Assembly: GCA_964620345.1 (NCBI GenBank)
Contig: CAZUHK010000008.1
Coordinates: forward strand, 1-40,174
From: CAZUHK01 sp964620345
Lineage (GTDB): Bacteria; Planctomycetota; Phycisphaerae; Phycisphaerales; Zrk34
Length of the DNA stretch: 40,174 nt
Direction: 5' to 3'
Part shown: piece after piece, positions 6,870 to 15,345 of the stretch
Position numbering within the stretch: position 1 is the first letter of the stretch
Layout of the letters: each line of letters begins with the position of its first letter
Notes under the pieces: model-generated
Told to the model about the DNA's origin: nothing
The model's database searches: none
What the model saw: the letters and a program-made list of their open reading frames with translations, nothing else
Translations under genes and position numbers: made by a program

Positions 6870-9140
6870 CTACTGCTGCGATTCGAGTTGCTCGGCATAG
6901 TCAGGCGGACCGTCGGCCTTGCGCACGCGGACCGCACAAACCTTGTATTCGGGAATCTTCGAGATCGGATCCTGCGCCGAGATCGTCAACTGATTCGCGC
7001 TCTTCGCCCCGGCCCAGTGGTAGGGGATGAACACCGTGTCCGGGCGGATCGTGCTGACGACCTGCGCCTTGAGCGTGCATGTGCCGCGCCGGCTCTCGGT
7101 CGTCACCCAGTCGCCGTCCGCGATGCCGAGTTGCTCGGCGAGACGCGGGTGCATCTCCGTGCGCGGCTCAGGATACTGCTCGACCAGCGGCCCGATCCGC
7201 CGCGTCTGCGTGCCCGACAGAAACTGGCTGACCACGCGACCGGTCGTGAGGATGATCGGGTAGTCGTCATCCGTCTCCTCGGTCGGCGGGGTGTATTCGG
7301 CCACGTTGAACCGCGCCCGGCCATCGGGGAAGTAGAACGGCCCGGCGCCCTTGGCCACCGGGTTCCACGAGCCCGGCTCGAACAGCCGAAGCGTGCCCAT
7401 GTGGTCGTCGATCCGATTGCCTTGCGGATCCTCGCTGTAGCAAGGCCAGCAGATGCCGTGGTTCTGCTCGATCTTTTCCCACGTCATGCCCGAGTAGTCT
7501 GCCACGCCGCCCTTGCTGGCGATGCGAAGCTCTTCGAACATCTCGCGCGGCCCCCGGAAAGTCAGCCCGTGCGTTCGGCCCATCGCCGCGGCGATGTCCT
7601 GGATGATCCGCCAGTCCTGCCGCGCGTCGCCGGGTGGATCGACGGCCTTGTTGATCTTGATCGCCCGACCCTCAATCTGCGTGACGATGCCCTCGTCTTC
7701 CTCGTGCAGCGACCCGGGCAGCACGATGTCCGCATGGCGTGCGGTTTCGTTCAGGAAGAAATCGATCGCCACGTAGAAGTCCAGCTTGTCCAGACAGCGC
7801 GTGACGAAGTTGTTGTCCGGCAGCGAAACCTTGGGGTTGAAGCAGATGCTCAGCAGCCCTTTGATCTCGCCTCGGTCGATTTTACGAAAGATTTCGTAGG
7901 CATCGACGCCCGCGCCGGGCAGGTCATGGGGGTCCACGCCCCAGACGCCCGCCACGTAGGCGCGATGCTCGGGATTGGAGATATCGCGGGCGCCGGGGAG
8001 TTGGTCGCATTTCTGCCCGTGCTCGCGGCCGCCCTGACCGTTGGCCTGGCCGGTGATCGTGGCGTAGCCGCAGTTGGGCCGGCCGATGCGACCCGAGGCG
8101 AGGACGATGTTGATCGCCCCCAGCACGTTCTGCACGCCGTGGCTGTGGTGCTCGATCCCGCGGGCGTGCGTCAGGAAGCTGGTCTTGGCTTGGCCCCACC
8201 ATTCCGCGGCCTGACGGATCAGCCGCTCGGCGATGCCGGTCGTTTCCGCCGTCCGATGGGGTGTCCAATCCTTCACCGACGCGGCAACCTCGTCGAACCC
8301 GACCGTGTGATTCTCAATGAAATCGTGATCGAGCCAGTCGTTCTCGATCATCAGGTGCAGGATGCCGGCGAACAGGGCCACGTCGCGCCCGGGCTTGACT
8401 GGCATAAAAAGATCACAGGTCCGCGCGATCGGCGTGATGCGCGGATCGACGACGATGATCTTCGCCCCGTTCTCCCGCGCCTGCCAGACGTAGTGGGTCG
8501 TGATCGGGGCACACTCAGCAACGTTCGCGCCGCTGATCCATATCACGTCCGCGCCGAGCATGTCGTTCCACGGGCTGGCCGCACGATCGACGCCGAACGC
8601 CTTCTTGTTGCCCCCGGCGGCGCTGACCATGCACAGCCGGCCGTTGTAGTCGATGTTGGCGGTCTTCAGCGCGAGCCGGGCAAACTTGCCCATCAGATAC
8701 GTCTTTTCCGTGGTCAGCGACGCGCCGGTGAGCACGGCCATCGCGTCGTGCCCGTGTTCTGACTGGATGCGCTGAATCGCTTCGGCGGTCTGCCGGATCG
8801 CCTGCTCGTAGCCCATCGCGGCGAAGCCGCCTTCCGCTTGCGGGTCACGACGCAGCGCCGTGGTCAGCCGATCCGGGTGCGATCCCTGCAGATATCGCTT
8901 GACCCCCTTGGGGCAGAGCATGCCCTTGTTGAAGGGAAACTCCTCCCACGGCTCGAAACCGATGACCTCATTGTCTTTGACTTTGAGTTGGATACCGCAC
9001 TGCTGGCCGCAGAAACAGCAATGGGTTTTGACCACGGCATCGGGTTCCACGCCGGTGTCCAGACGGCTGCCCCGACTGAACGCCAGGTGCGGGCCGAACT
9101 GCTTGATAATCTGCAATTGATCGACGGGCGTATCAGCCAT
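6870..9140 (-). CDS. Molybdopterin nitrate reductase catalytic subunit (NarB/NasA-like)
   Basis: This 756-residue enzyme should reduce nitrate to nitrite with bis-MGD molybdenum. An N-terminal 4Fe-4S motif with spacing C-x2-C-x3-C-x27-C is present (C41, C44, C48, C76). The likely molybdenum ligand is Cys170 in GRLCMVSAAGG, as in NarB/NasA/NapA enzymes. The C-terminal molydopterin-dinucleotide-binding domain begins near residue 620 (TTGRVVSQFLSGTQTRR). There is no Tat signal at the chosen ATG (9140), so the protein is probably cytoplasmic. The longer open frame upstream is a shadow. Its start overlaps the cytochrome gene end by 8 bp. The catalytic type is assimilatory-like, yet the partners (ferredoxin, Rieske, b-cytochrome) look like a membrane chain. 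A formate dehydrogenase is less likely given NarK and the RLCM motif. Confidence 0.88.
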   Translation of the reverse strand: MADTPVDQLQIIKQFGPHLAFSRGSRLDTGVEPDAVVKTHCCFCGQQCGIQLKVKDNEVIGFEPWEEFPFNKGMLCPKGVKRYLQGSHPDRLTTALRRDPQAEGGFAAMGYEQAIRQTAEAIQRIQSEHGHDAMAVLTGASLTTEKTYLMGKFARLALKTANIDYNGRLCMVSAAGGNKKAFGVDRAASPWNDMLGADVIWISGANVAECAPITTHYVWQARENGAKIIVVDPRITPIARTCDLFMPVKPGRDVALFAGILHLMIENDWLDHDFIENHTVGFDEVAASVKDWTPHRTAETTGIAERLIRQAAEWWGQAKTSFLTHARGIEHHSHGVQNVLGAINIVLASGRIGRPNCGYATITGQANGQGGREHGQKCDQLPGARDISNPEHRAYVAGVWGVDPHDLPGAGVDAYEIFRKIDRGEIKGLLSICFNPKVSLPDNNFVTRCLDKLDFYVAIDFFLNETARHADIVLPGSLHEEDEGIVTQIEGRAIKINKAVDPPGDARQDWRIIQDIAAAMGRTHGLTFRGPREMFEELRIASKGGVADYSGMTWEKIEQNHGICWPCYSEDPQGNRIDDHMGTLRLFEPGSWNPVAKGAGPFYFPDGRARFNVAEYTPPTEETDDDYPIILTTGRVVSQFLSGTQTRRIGPLVEQYPEPRTEMHPRLAEQLGIADGDWVTTESRRGTCTLKAQVVSTIRPDTVFIPYHWAGAKSANQLTISAQDPISKIPEYKVCAVRVRKADGPPDYAEQLESQQ

Positions 9141-10230
9141 GATGGATCGACTCCTCGAACGGGTCGGCGGCCTTGCCGCCGGCCCAGAGCTGCCCTTGTG
9201 CGATGGCCAACATCGAGCGGCGGCACCTGGGGCAGATGCGTTGATAGTGCTCGGCCTGGCCCGATGCATCGGGCAGTTCGTATCGATAGCCCAGTTGTTT
9301 CTGGACTGCGATCAGGTCGTCGATGTGCATCTTCGAGGCATACGCTTTGCCGCAGCGACCGCAGTGTGCCTGCTCGCCGGCTCCGCCGACGTCCTTGTAG
9401 AACGACACGCCGAGCTGCGCCGGGCGCTGGAAGATATGGAAGAACTTGCCGAACGGCAGCCAGAGCAGGAACAGGATCACCGTGATCGCGTGCAGGATCG
9501 CCAGGAAGCTGTAGGCGTAACCGTGCATCCATTCGTAGCTGACCCAGATCAACAGGCCGGTAACGCTGATGGCGAACAGCATGACCAGCGGCAGGATGTC
9601 TTCGCCGAAGCGTTGGACCGCGGCCGCGCCTTGCTCGCGCATGCGCCGGCGGAAGGCGAGCATCACCCCGGCGATCACGATGAACGACGCCCAGACCAGC
9701 CCGTGGAAGATCAGGTAGCCCAGCAGTGATCCGATGCGAAACGACATGGTGGGAAAACCGAAGACTACAGCGCGATAATGCTCGAACCGATCGTCGATGG
9801 TCTGGAAGTGAATCCAGCCGAATACCAGTGGGAACGTGATCGCGAATGCCATCAGGCAGCCCCACATGATCAGCAGGTGCGCGAAGCCGCGCTTCCAGCT
9901 TCGCTTCCAGATAAAGTCGTTGAGGACGAAGCGGCGAATCAATCGCTCATTGAGTTTGACGAAGTTCTTGAGCAGGTAGCTCGGATGCAGAAACATCTGC
10001 CACCCGCGTTTCCAGTACATCGCGGTCGGCGGTCGCTGCAGCCACATACTGTAGCGGTAGGCGATGCCGAACACCGCAAACAGCGTGGCGAACAGATAGG
10101 CGAACAGCGCCGCGTCGAAGTGCTGCAGATTCCGCGAGCCGACGAACACCAGCACCACGAGAACACCCGTTGCGATCAGGCCGGTAACGGTCGCTTTGAT
10201 GGCTGCTCGGGAGGGCAAGGGTAACTCCAA
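9133..10230 (-). CDS. NarI-like b-type cytochrome membrane protein with four-Cys C-terminal domain
   Basis: This 365-residue protein has about six hydrophobic segments and several membrane histidines (for example in HGLVWASF and AILHAITV), which fits a quinol-oxidising di-heme b subunit. After the last helix comes an 80-residue soluble tail with CGRCGK (C290, C293) and CPRCRR (C333, C336), a zinc-ribbon or rubredoxin-like arrangement. It probably links the quinone pool to the ferredoxin and nitrate reductase encoded next. The apparent start is TTG (10228-10230), 3 bp after the NnrS stop, with no clear Shine-Dalgarno, so coupling to NnrS translation is likely. The start is the least certain part. 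Confidence 0.78.
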   Translation of the reverse strand: MELPLPSRAAIKATVTGLIATGVLVVLVFVGSRNLQHFDAALFAYLFATLFAVFGIAYRYSMWLQRPPTAMYWKRGWQMFLHPSYLLKNFVKLNERLIRRFVLNDFIWKRSWKRGFAHLLIMWGCLMAFAITFPLVFGWIHFQTIDDRFEHYRAVVFGFPTMSFRIGSLLGYLIFHGLVWASFIVIAGVMLAFRRRMREQGAAAVQRFGEDILPLVMLFAISVTGLLIWVSYEWMHGYAYSFLAILHAITVILFLLWLPFGKFFHIFQRPAQLGVSFYKDVGGAGEQAHCGRCGKAYASKMHIDDLIAVQKQLGYRYELPDASGQAEHYQRICPRCRRSMLAIAQGQLWAGGKAADPFEESIHHG

Positions 10231-10233
10231 TGC

Positions 10234-12111
10234 TCAGGCATGGGCGGGATTGGCCAGCGCAGTACCGCCGACGGTCAGGTCTATGTGTGCATAGCGTCCG
10301 CAGCGACTCCTGCCAGACTCCCGTGGCTGGTTCAACTCGTTGATGAACGGATCGAGCGCCACCGCTTTCATCTGGCACACCTTCGCGAGTGAAATCTGTC
10401 GGGCGATCGTGCGACGCAGCACGGGGTTGCGGATCAGATCGAAGCCGTGGTCCACGAAGATCGGGTCCAGTTCGGGATGCCAGTGAAGCACGGCGGCGAC
10501 GCGATGCTCCGGAGCAATGCGGTCGGGGGCCGGGCCCCATGTCGTCGCGCCGGTGTCACGGTAGCGGCCCATGCCCAGCATCACCGCGACCAGGTGGCCG
10601 GCCCAGATCGCCAGGCCGGTCCACTCGAGCACGCCGCTGACGCCGACCAGCTTGAAGAACGCCGGGTGCCAGTCCGTGCCGATTTGGAAGCCCACCCGAA
10701 GCAGGCAACCGATATTGATCAGCACGAACGGCAGCCATAACGAGGGCAGCTTCTCAGGCCCGATGCCGCGCAGCGTCGGCACGACCTTCGCCGCCATGCC
10801 GACGATCATCATGGAGATGAACCCGACCGTGATCGCGTGGCGGATCGCGCCGTAATAAGCGTGACTGAACGCGATGCCGCTGACCATCTGATACACCGGC
10901 AGCAGCATGAGCATGGCGAACGAGACGAACAACCAAGCGAACGCGATGCGGATGAACTTGCCCGAGCGATCGCAGCGCCCGGCCCCCGCAAGTGCCTCGG
11001 GCAGCGGCCGCCAGAGCTTCCACGGCACGACGATCAGGCCCGCGCCGATCGGCAGCAGCAGCCAGGGCAGCGCCATGCCCCCGGCCGCGGCGTGCGAGCC
11101 GGTCAAGCGGAAGGTCAGGAACAAAGTCGTCTCGCAGATCACCGCCGCCAGCAGCAGGCCCCAGGCAATCCAGGCCCGGCGCTGCGGCACCTCGGGCAGA
11201 CCGAAAATCGTGGGGAACATGCGGATGCTCACCGCGAAGATCATCATCATCGCCAGGCCGTGAATCTGAAGATCGCGCAGCGGGGCCTGGAACGTGGCGA
11301 TCTGATTCAACAACGCCTCGCGATCGGGCGCGGCCATGAGTCGTGCGATGTGCCAGCCGCTGTAGATCGCCTGGATGAAAAGGAACGCCAACGCCGTGAA
11401 AGCGAAGGCGATATAGGGCTTGATCGGCTGGCCGCTGCGCCTGAACGCGGTGAACAGCAGGGCGATGAAGATCGTCACCGCGGCGACCTCGAGCCCCACC
11501 CCGAAGTGATGCACCGGCCCGGCCCACGCCGATGCGGTGAACATCATCGCGGTGCTGCGGCAGGCGATGCCCACGAGCATGGCCAACCAACTTGCCAGCG
11601 CCATTCCGGGGGCGGGCAGATTAACGTGCCACATGCGCGGGAACGCCTGATAGGCGAAGCCCATGATGAACAGGCCGACCCAGCCCATGATCTGGGCGTG
11701 GCCGTGCGCGTTGACCTCGTGGACGGTCACGCCGGTGAACGAGCCGCCCAGGCCGATCTTCCAGAGGATCATCACGCCCCACGCCGCGCCGACGGTGAGG
11801 ATGACGAACAGGCCAGCCAGAAAGAACGGCCGGTAGATCGCGTCGGCCAGCCGGGGCCGAGCGTCATCGTTCAACTGCCTGCCCGCCTGTTGCCGCGCCG
11901 GTGGATCGTGAATGATCTGCCGGACCTGTTCGATCAATGTCCGCAGGTCCACGCCATGCGTGCCGGCAAAGAACCCGAGCGTTTCGGCCGGGCCATGCTC
12001 GCCGCCGCAGCCGCGCAGGCCGTACCGGTTGAACACCGCCCGCGCTTCGGGGCAGACCTTGAACAGGTGGGGCAGCTCCGTCCGTTCGTTGATTTCGATC
12101 GAAGCGGTCAC
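10234..12111 (-). CDS. nnrS: NnrS-family heme-copper membrane protein with DUF1858-like domains at both ends
   Basis: NnrS proteins are twelve-helix membrane proteins linked to nitric oxide tolerance in denitrifiers. The core here (about residues 90-510) shows HGHAQIMGWVGLFIMGFAYQ, RMWHVNLP and HGLAMMMIFAVSIRMFP, the His-rich helices of the family. The first 75 residues form a DUF1858/ScdA-N-like domain with RYGLRGCGGEHG. A second such domain follows the core near 525-590 (HPELDPIFVDHGF). The chosen start is GTG at 12111, overlapping the hemerythrin stop as GTGA. At 625 residues it is longer than plain NnrS (about 400) because of the extra domains. It sits between Rrf2/hemerythrin and the nitrate reductase genes. 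Confidence 0.88.
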   Translation of the reverse strand: MTASIEINERTELPHLFKVCPEARAVFNRYGLRGCGGEHGPAETLGFFAGTHGVDLRTLIEQVRQIIHDPPARQQAGRQLNDDARPRLADAIYRPFFLAGLFVILTVGAAWGVMILWKIGLGGSFTGVTVHEVNAHGHAQIMGWVGLFIMGFAYQAFPRMWHVNLPAPGMALASWLAMLVGIACRSTAMMFTASAWAGPVHHFGVGLEVAAVTIFIALLFTAFRRSGQPIKPYIAFAFTALAFLFIQAIYSGWHIARLMAAPDREALLNQIATFQAPLRDLQIHGLAMMMIFAVSIRMFPTIFGLPEVPQRRAWIAWGLLLAAVICETTLFLTFRLTGSHAAAGGMALPWLLLPIGAGLIVVPWKLWRPLPEALAGAGRCDRSGKFIRIAFAWLFVSFAMLMLLPVYQMVSGIAFSHAYYGAIRHAITVGFISMMIVGMAAKVVPTLRGIGPEKLPSLWLPFVLINIGCLLRVGFQIGTDWHPAFFKLVGVSGVLEWTGLAIWAGHLVAVMLGMGRYRDTGATTWGPAPDRIAPEHRVAAVLHWHPELDPIFVDHGFDLIRNPVLRRTIARQISLAKVCQMKAVALDPFINELNQPRESGRSRCGRYAHIDLTVGGTALANPAHA

Positions 12112-12623
12112 GTGGATTGTCCCTCTTCGGCGTTGCCGCCGCGTCGGCAAGCGTTGCGAGGCCGGGCTTGCTCGATCGGTTCGGTCTGCCGACCGAGATC
12201 GGCCAGTTCCTCTTCGCTCAACTGCTCTTGCAATCGCACGAACAGTTCGCGCTCTTCCCAGCGGATGTGCCGTTCGAGCGTTTCGCCGATCTGACGCACC
12301 ACGTCGGCCGCGGGATCCGTCTGGTGGCGCAGCTCGCGGGCCTGCTCGACCAGCTTGCCGAGTTGCTGGTGTTCATGGAGAAGGCGTTCGCGGTCGCCCG
12401 CGGTCGCCAGATCGGCCAGCAGCCGCTCTTCGTCAGCGAAGTGATCGGCCATCTCGGTATCCCACGCATCGACGAACTCGGCGATGGCCCTGCGGCGGGC
12501 TACGTCGTCGGCGTCCGCGGCTTTCTTGAGATGCTGGGCCTGGACCAGCCCGGCGTAGTGGTCCCGGCTGAGTGGTGCCAGCGCTTCGTGGCGTTCGATC
12601 GGAGCGTTTGCAAACTTAGCCAC
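12108..12623 (-). CDS. Hemerythrin HHE-domain protein
   Basis: This 171-residue four-helix protein has the His/Glu pattern of non-heme di-iron hemerythrins: HEALAPLSRDHYAG near the N terminus, DHFADEERLL near residue 60, HEHQQL near 83 and HIRWEERELF near 118. Such proteins bind O2 or NO or sense redox state. The gene begins with GTG three bp after the rrf2 stop and overlaps nnrS, so the three genes are likely co-translated. The last 30 residues are charged and probably disordered. In this operon a role in handling nitric oxide or releasing iron for repair is the natural reading, which is inference. Confidence 0.85.
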   Translation of the reverse strand: MAKFANAPIERHEALAPLSRDHYAGLVQAQHLKKAADADDVARRRAIAEFVDAWDTEMADHFADEERLLADLATAGDRERLLHEHQQLGKLVEQARELRHQTDPAADVVRQIGETLERHIRWEERELFVRLQEQLSEEELADLGRQTEPIEQARPRNACRRGGNAEEGQST

Positions 12624-12626
12624 GGC

Positions 12627-13097
12627 TCATGCCTCCAGGTGAATTTCGACGCGGGACGATTTGTCCGACAACGCCTCGCACAGCGGATGCGAAGTGGTCG
12701 GCTCATTGAGCAGGTCTTGGATGGTTGATTCGCTGAAGCTGATCTCGATCGCGGCCATGGCGTCGTCGATCCGCTTGTGCATCGGACACAGACATTCGCC
12801 GTGCGACTCCAGGCCGAGCGGACAGGTGTGGATGCGCTCGATCGGGTCGATCGCGTTGACGACATCGAGGACGGAGAGGGCGGCGGGGTCGCGTTCGAGG
12901 CGGAACCCGCCGCTGCTGCCGCGTTGGGCCGAGAGGATGCCGACCTTCGCCAGGGCCTGAAGCACCTTGATGAGGTAACCGGGCGTGGCGTGGGTGCCCT
13001 CGGCGATCTCCCGCACCTTCTGGGCCTGCCCCGGGTGCTGGGCCAGCCAGACCACCGCCCGCAGGCCGTATTCCGTGGCGTCCGAAAGGAGTTTCAT
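12627..13097 (-). CDS. Rrf2-family regulator, NsrR-like
   Basis: This 156-residue regulator has the Rrf2 winged helix (ATEYGLRAVVWLA at 7-19, GSSGGFRL wing at 60-67). It also has three cysteines placed as in NsrR/IscR Fe-S regulators (C92, C102, C104). A [2Fe-2S] or [4Fe-4S] cluster that is destroyed by nitric oxide would relieve repression. I chose the ATG at 13097 for its GAGGAA Shine-Dalgarno; the open frame extends upstream without homology. It leads the nitrate operon and faces the RIC operon. A 19-bp palindrome between them is the probable operator, making this a self-regulated local controller. Confidence 0.88.
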   Translation of the reverse strand: MKLLSDATEYGLRAVVWLAQHPGQAQKVREIAEGTHATPGYLIKVLQALAKVGILSAQRGSSGGFRLERDPAALSVLDVVNAIDPIERIHTCPLGLESHGECLCPMHKRIDDAMAAIEISFSESTIQDLLNEPTTSHPLCEALSDKSSRVEIHLEA

Positions 13098-13127
13098 CTG
13101 TTTTTCCTCGGGTGGCTCATTGACAAC

Positions 13128-13156
13128 AGAGTATCCGGCCGCTACAAAGATGTCAA
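13128..13156 (-). promoter_or_regulatory. Promoter of rrf2 and the nitrate operon
   Basis: Minus-strand TTGACA (13151-13156) and TACTCT (13128-13133) are separated by 17 nt. The predicted transcript starts about 25-30 nt before the rrf2 ATG, leaving room for the GAGGAA ribosome site. Confidence 0.7.
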
Positions 13157-13160
13157 GTGT

Positions 13161-13179
13161 GCATTCAAGCATTGAATGC
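13161..13179. promoter_or_regulatory. Perfect 19-bp palindrome between divergent operons, candidate Rrf2/NsrR operator
   Basis: GCATTCAA-gca-TTGAATGC is an uninterrupted 8-bp inverted repeat with a 3-bp centre. It lies immediately upstream of the rrf2 -35 and covers the -35 zone of the ric promoter. NsrR sites in proteobacteria are built on ATGCATTT-type halves, and the GCATT core here is similar. It could also serve another dimeric regulator. Confidence 0.65.
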
Positions 13180-13187
13180 TGGAAACG

Positions 13188-13196
13188 TGATACAAT
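13188..13196 (+). promoter_or_regulatory. Extended -10 promoter of the ric operon
   Basis: TGATACAAT is an extended -10 (TGnTACAAT). No good -35 is present at the right distance because the palindrome occupies that position, so the promoter may depend on relief of repression. Transcription would start near 13203, about 30 nt before the ric ATG. Confidence 0.5.
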
Positions 13197-13233
13197 GTCG
13201 TTTATCTGGCCCGCAAGGCCGAAGGAACTCACC

Positions 13234-13965
13234 ATGACCACACTGAGCACGCAAACCACCGTCGGCGAACTGGTCAAGGATCGGCCTGCCCGTTCGCGCA
13301 TTTTCGAGCAGCTCCAGATCGACTACTGCTGCGGTGGAAAGATTCCGCTGGCTGAGGCCTGCGAAAAGAAGGCGCTGAATCCCGACGAGGTTCTCGATCG
13401 CATCCATCAGGCCGACGCCGAGGCCGACGACGCCGCGCTGGTCGACGCCGACGCGATGGGCCTGGCCGAGCTGGCCGACCACATCGAAGCCACGCACCAC
13501 GCCTACCTCAAAGAGGAACTGCCCCGGCTTGACTTTATGACCCGCAAGGTCGCCGCCGTGCATGGTGAAGGCGAGCCGCGGCTGAATGACATCCGTGAAA
13601 TCTTCGTCGCCTTCCAGGAAGAACTCACCAGCCACATGATGAAGGAAGAGCAGGTGCTGTTCCCTATGATTCGGCAGATCGAACAGGCCGACGGCCCCGT
13701 GCAGTTCCACTGCGGATCGCTGGCCAATCCAATCCGCATGATGGAACACGAGCACGACAACGCCGGCGACGCGCTGGCCAAGTTCCACGAACTGACCGAC
13801 GGCTACACCCCGCCGGACTGGGCCTGCAACACCTTCCGCGCGATGTACGACGCGTTGGCCGCGCTCGAGCCGAACATGCACCAGCACGTGCACATGGAAA
13901 ACAACGTGCTGTTCCCCAAGGCGCTGGCGCGTGAAGTGGAACTCAACAAGACGGCCTCCACTTAA
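13234..13965 (+). CDS. ric: Iron-sulfur cluster repair di-iron protein (RIC/ScdA/YtfE)
   Basis: RIC restores Fe-S clusters damaged by nitric oxide or oxidants through a di-iron centre in a hemerythrin-like bundle. The 243-residue protein has an N-terminal ScdA domain (VGELVKDRPARSRIFEQ) with the typical CCGG (C32-G35), then the HHE part with HIEATHHAYLKEELPRL, HMMKEEQVLFPM, MEHEHDNAGD and HQHVHMENNVLFP. I chose the ATG at 13234, preceded by AAGGAA, since the upstream extension is a shadow of rrf2. It is the first gene of the plus-strand NO-response operon and is divergent from its likely regulator. Confidence 0.95.
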   Translation: MTTLSTQTTVGELVKDRPARSRIFEQLQIDYCCGGKIPLAEACEKKALNPDEVLDRIHQADAEADDAALVDADAMGLAELADHIEATHHAYLKEELPRLDFMTRKVAAVHGEGEPRLNDIREIFVAFQEELTSHMMKEEQVLFPMIRQIEQADGPVQFHCGSLANPIRMMEHEHDNAGDALAKFHELTDGYTPPDWACNTFRAMYDALAALEPNMHQHVHMENNVLFPKALAREVELNKTAST

Positions 13966-14063
13966 CCGCCGTCACGCCGGAAACCTGATACCCAGCCCGC
14001 CGCCCGAACGTCGATCTTCAAGCCGTCGTCACGAACCTTCAGAAACCGCCCGCGAGAATATCC

Positions 14064-15305
14064 ATGCTGACAGAACAGACCCGAGCCGTCGTCAAACAGA
14101 CCATCCCGATTCTCCGCGAGAATGGTGAGGCCCTGACCCGCCATTTTTACCAGCGGATGTTTGCTCACGACCCGCAAGTCAAGGCGTTCTTCAACCCCGC
14201 GCACCAGCACGCCGGCACCCAGCAGAAAGCCCTCGCCGCCGCGGTCCTCGCTTATGCCGAGCATATCGACGACCCGACCGCGCTGGCTGACGCGATCGAC
14301 CTGATCGCTCACAAGCACGCTTCGCTTGGCGTCCAGCCCGAGCATTACCCGATCGTTGGCAAACACCTGCTTGGTTCCATCAAGGACCTGCTCGGCGACG
14401 CCGCGACCGATGAGGTCATCGCCGCGTGGGGCGAAGCGTACAACCTGCTCGCGGACGTGTGCATCCAGCGTGAAGCGGAGCTCTACACGGAACACGAAAC
14501 ACGGCACGGATGGATCGGCTTCCGCAAATTCCGAATCGATCGCATCGTCGAGCAGAGCGATGTCATCCGCTCGTTTTATCTCAAGCCCGTGGATGGCCGG
14601 CCGCTCGCGCCGTTCGCTCCGGGGCAGTACATCACCGTGCGTTTTGCCACGCCGGACGGTGACACCACGATGCGGAACTACTCACTTTTCGCCGCACCCC
14701 GCCCCGACTACTACCGCATCAGCGTCAAGCGCGAACCCGCCCCGCACGACGAAGCGCCGGCGGGATTCGTGTCCAACGTGCTCCACCACGAACTGACCCA
14801 AGGCGATGAGATTGAGGTCGGCCCGCCCAGCGGCAACTTCACACTCGATCTCGACCAGCCGACGAACCGGCCGCTTGTGCTGCTCTCGGGCGGCGTGGGC
14901 ATTACGCCGCTGCTCGCCATGCTGCACGCAGCGGTCAGCGAGCAGCCCGATCGCCAGATTATCTTCATCCACGGCGCGCTCAATAGCACGACGCATGCCC
15001 ACCGCGAAGAGGTCGCCGAAGTCGCCGCCAAGCACAATCAGGTCAACGTCCATGTCCGCTACAGCGAACCGGCCGCCGGTGACCTGCCGGAGGGTCGTTG
15101 CGACAGCACCGGCTTCATCGACGCGGATTTGATCCGCTCGATGCTGCCCGAGGGCGACGGGGCGTTTTACTTCTGCGGACCCAAGCCGTTCATGGTGGCC
15201 GTTCAGAAGGCCATGGATGAGTTGGCCATCCCTGAAGGTCAGCGGCACTTCGAGTTCTTCGGCCCGGCGCAGGACCTCCAAGCCGCCTGCCCCGCGCATG
15301 GCTGA
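14064..15305 (+). CDS. hmp: Flavohemoglobin, nitric oxide dioxygenase
   Basis: Hmp oxidises NO to nitrate with O2 and NADH in the cytoplasm. The 413-residue protein has the globin domain with the expected Tyr29 (B10), Gln53 (E7) and proximal His85. A ferredoxin-reductase module follows: FAD motif RNYSLF near 200, the NAD-binding LLSGGVGITPLLAML near 275-290 and FYFCGPKPFM near 370. Length and order match the family. It follows ric after 98 bp with no clear new promoter. With RIC and NnrS this makes the local set a nitric-oxide defence regulon that accompanies nitrate reduction. Confidence 0.96.
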   Translation: MLTEQTRAVVKQTIPILRENGEALTRHFYQRMFAHDPQVKAFFNPAHQHAGTQQKALAAAVLAYAEHIDDPTALADAIDLIAHKHASLGVQPEHYPIVGKHLLGSIKDLLGDAATDEVIAAWGEAYNLLADVCIQREAELYTEHETRHGWIGFRKFRIDRIVEQSDVIRSFYLKPVDGRPLAPFAPGQYITVRFATPDGDTTMRNYSLFAAPRPDYYRISVKREPAPHDEAPAGFVSNVLHHELTQGDEIEVGPPSGNFTLDLDQPTNRPLVLLSGGVGITPLLAMLHAAVSEQPDRQIIFIHGALNSTTHAHREEVAEVAAKHNQVNVHVRYSEPAAGDLPEGRCDSTGFIDADLIRSMLPEGDGAFYFCGPKPFMVAVQKAMDELAIPEGQRHFEFFGPAQDLQAACPAHG

Positions 15306-15345
15306 GACACAACCGACGAAAACCGGAAACACAAGGAACGCAGCG

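Noticed and set aside
6171..8762. Very long plus-strand open frame of 863 codons
   Set aside because: It is antisense to the ferredoxin and nitrate reductase genes, which have full family motifs. Its product is His/Arg/Asp-rich with no domain, as expected for the complement of GC-rich coding DNA.
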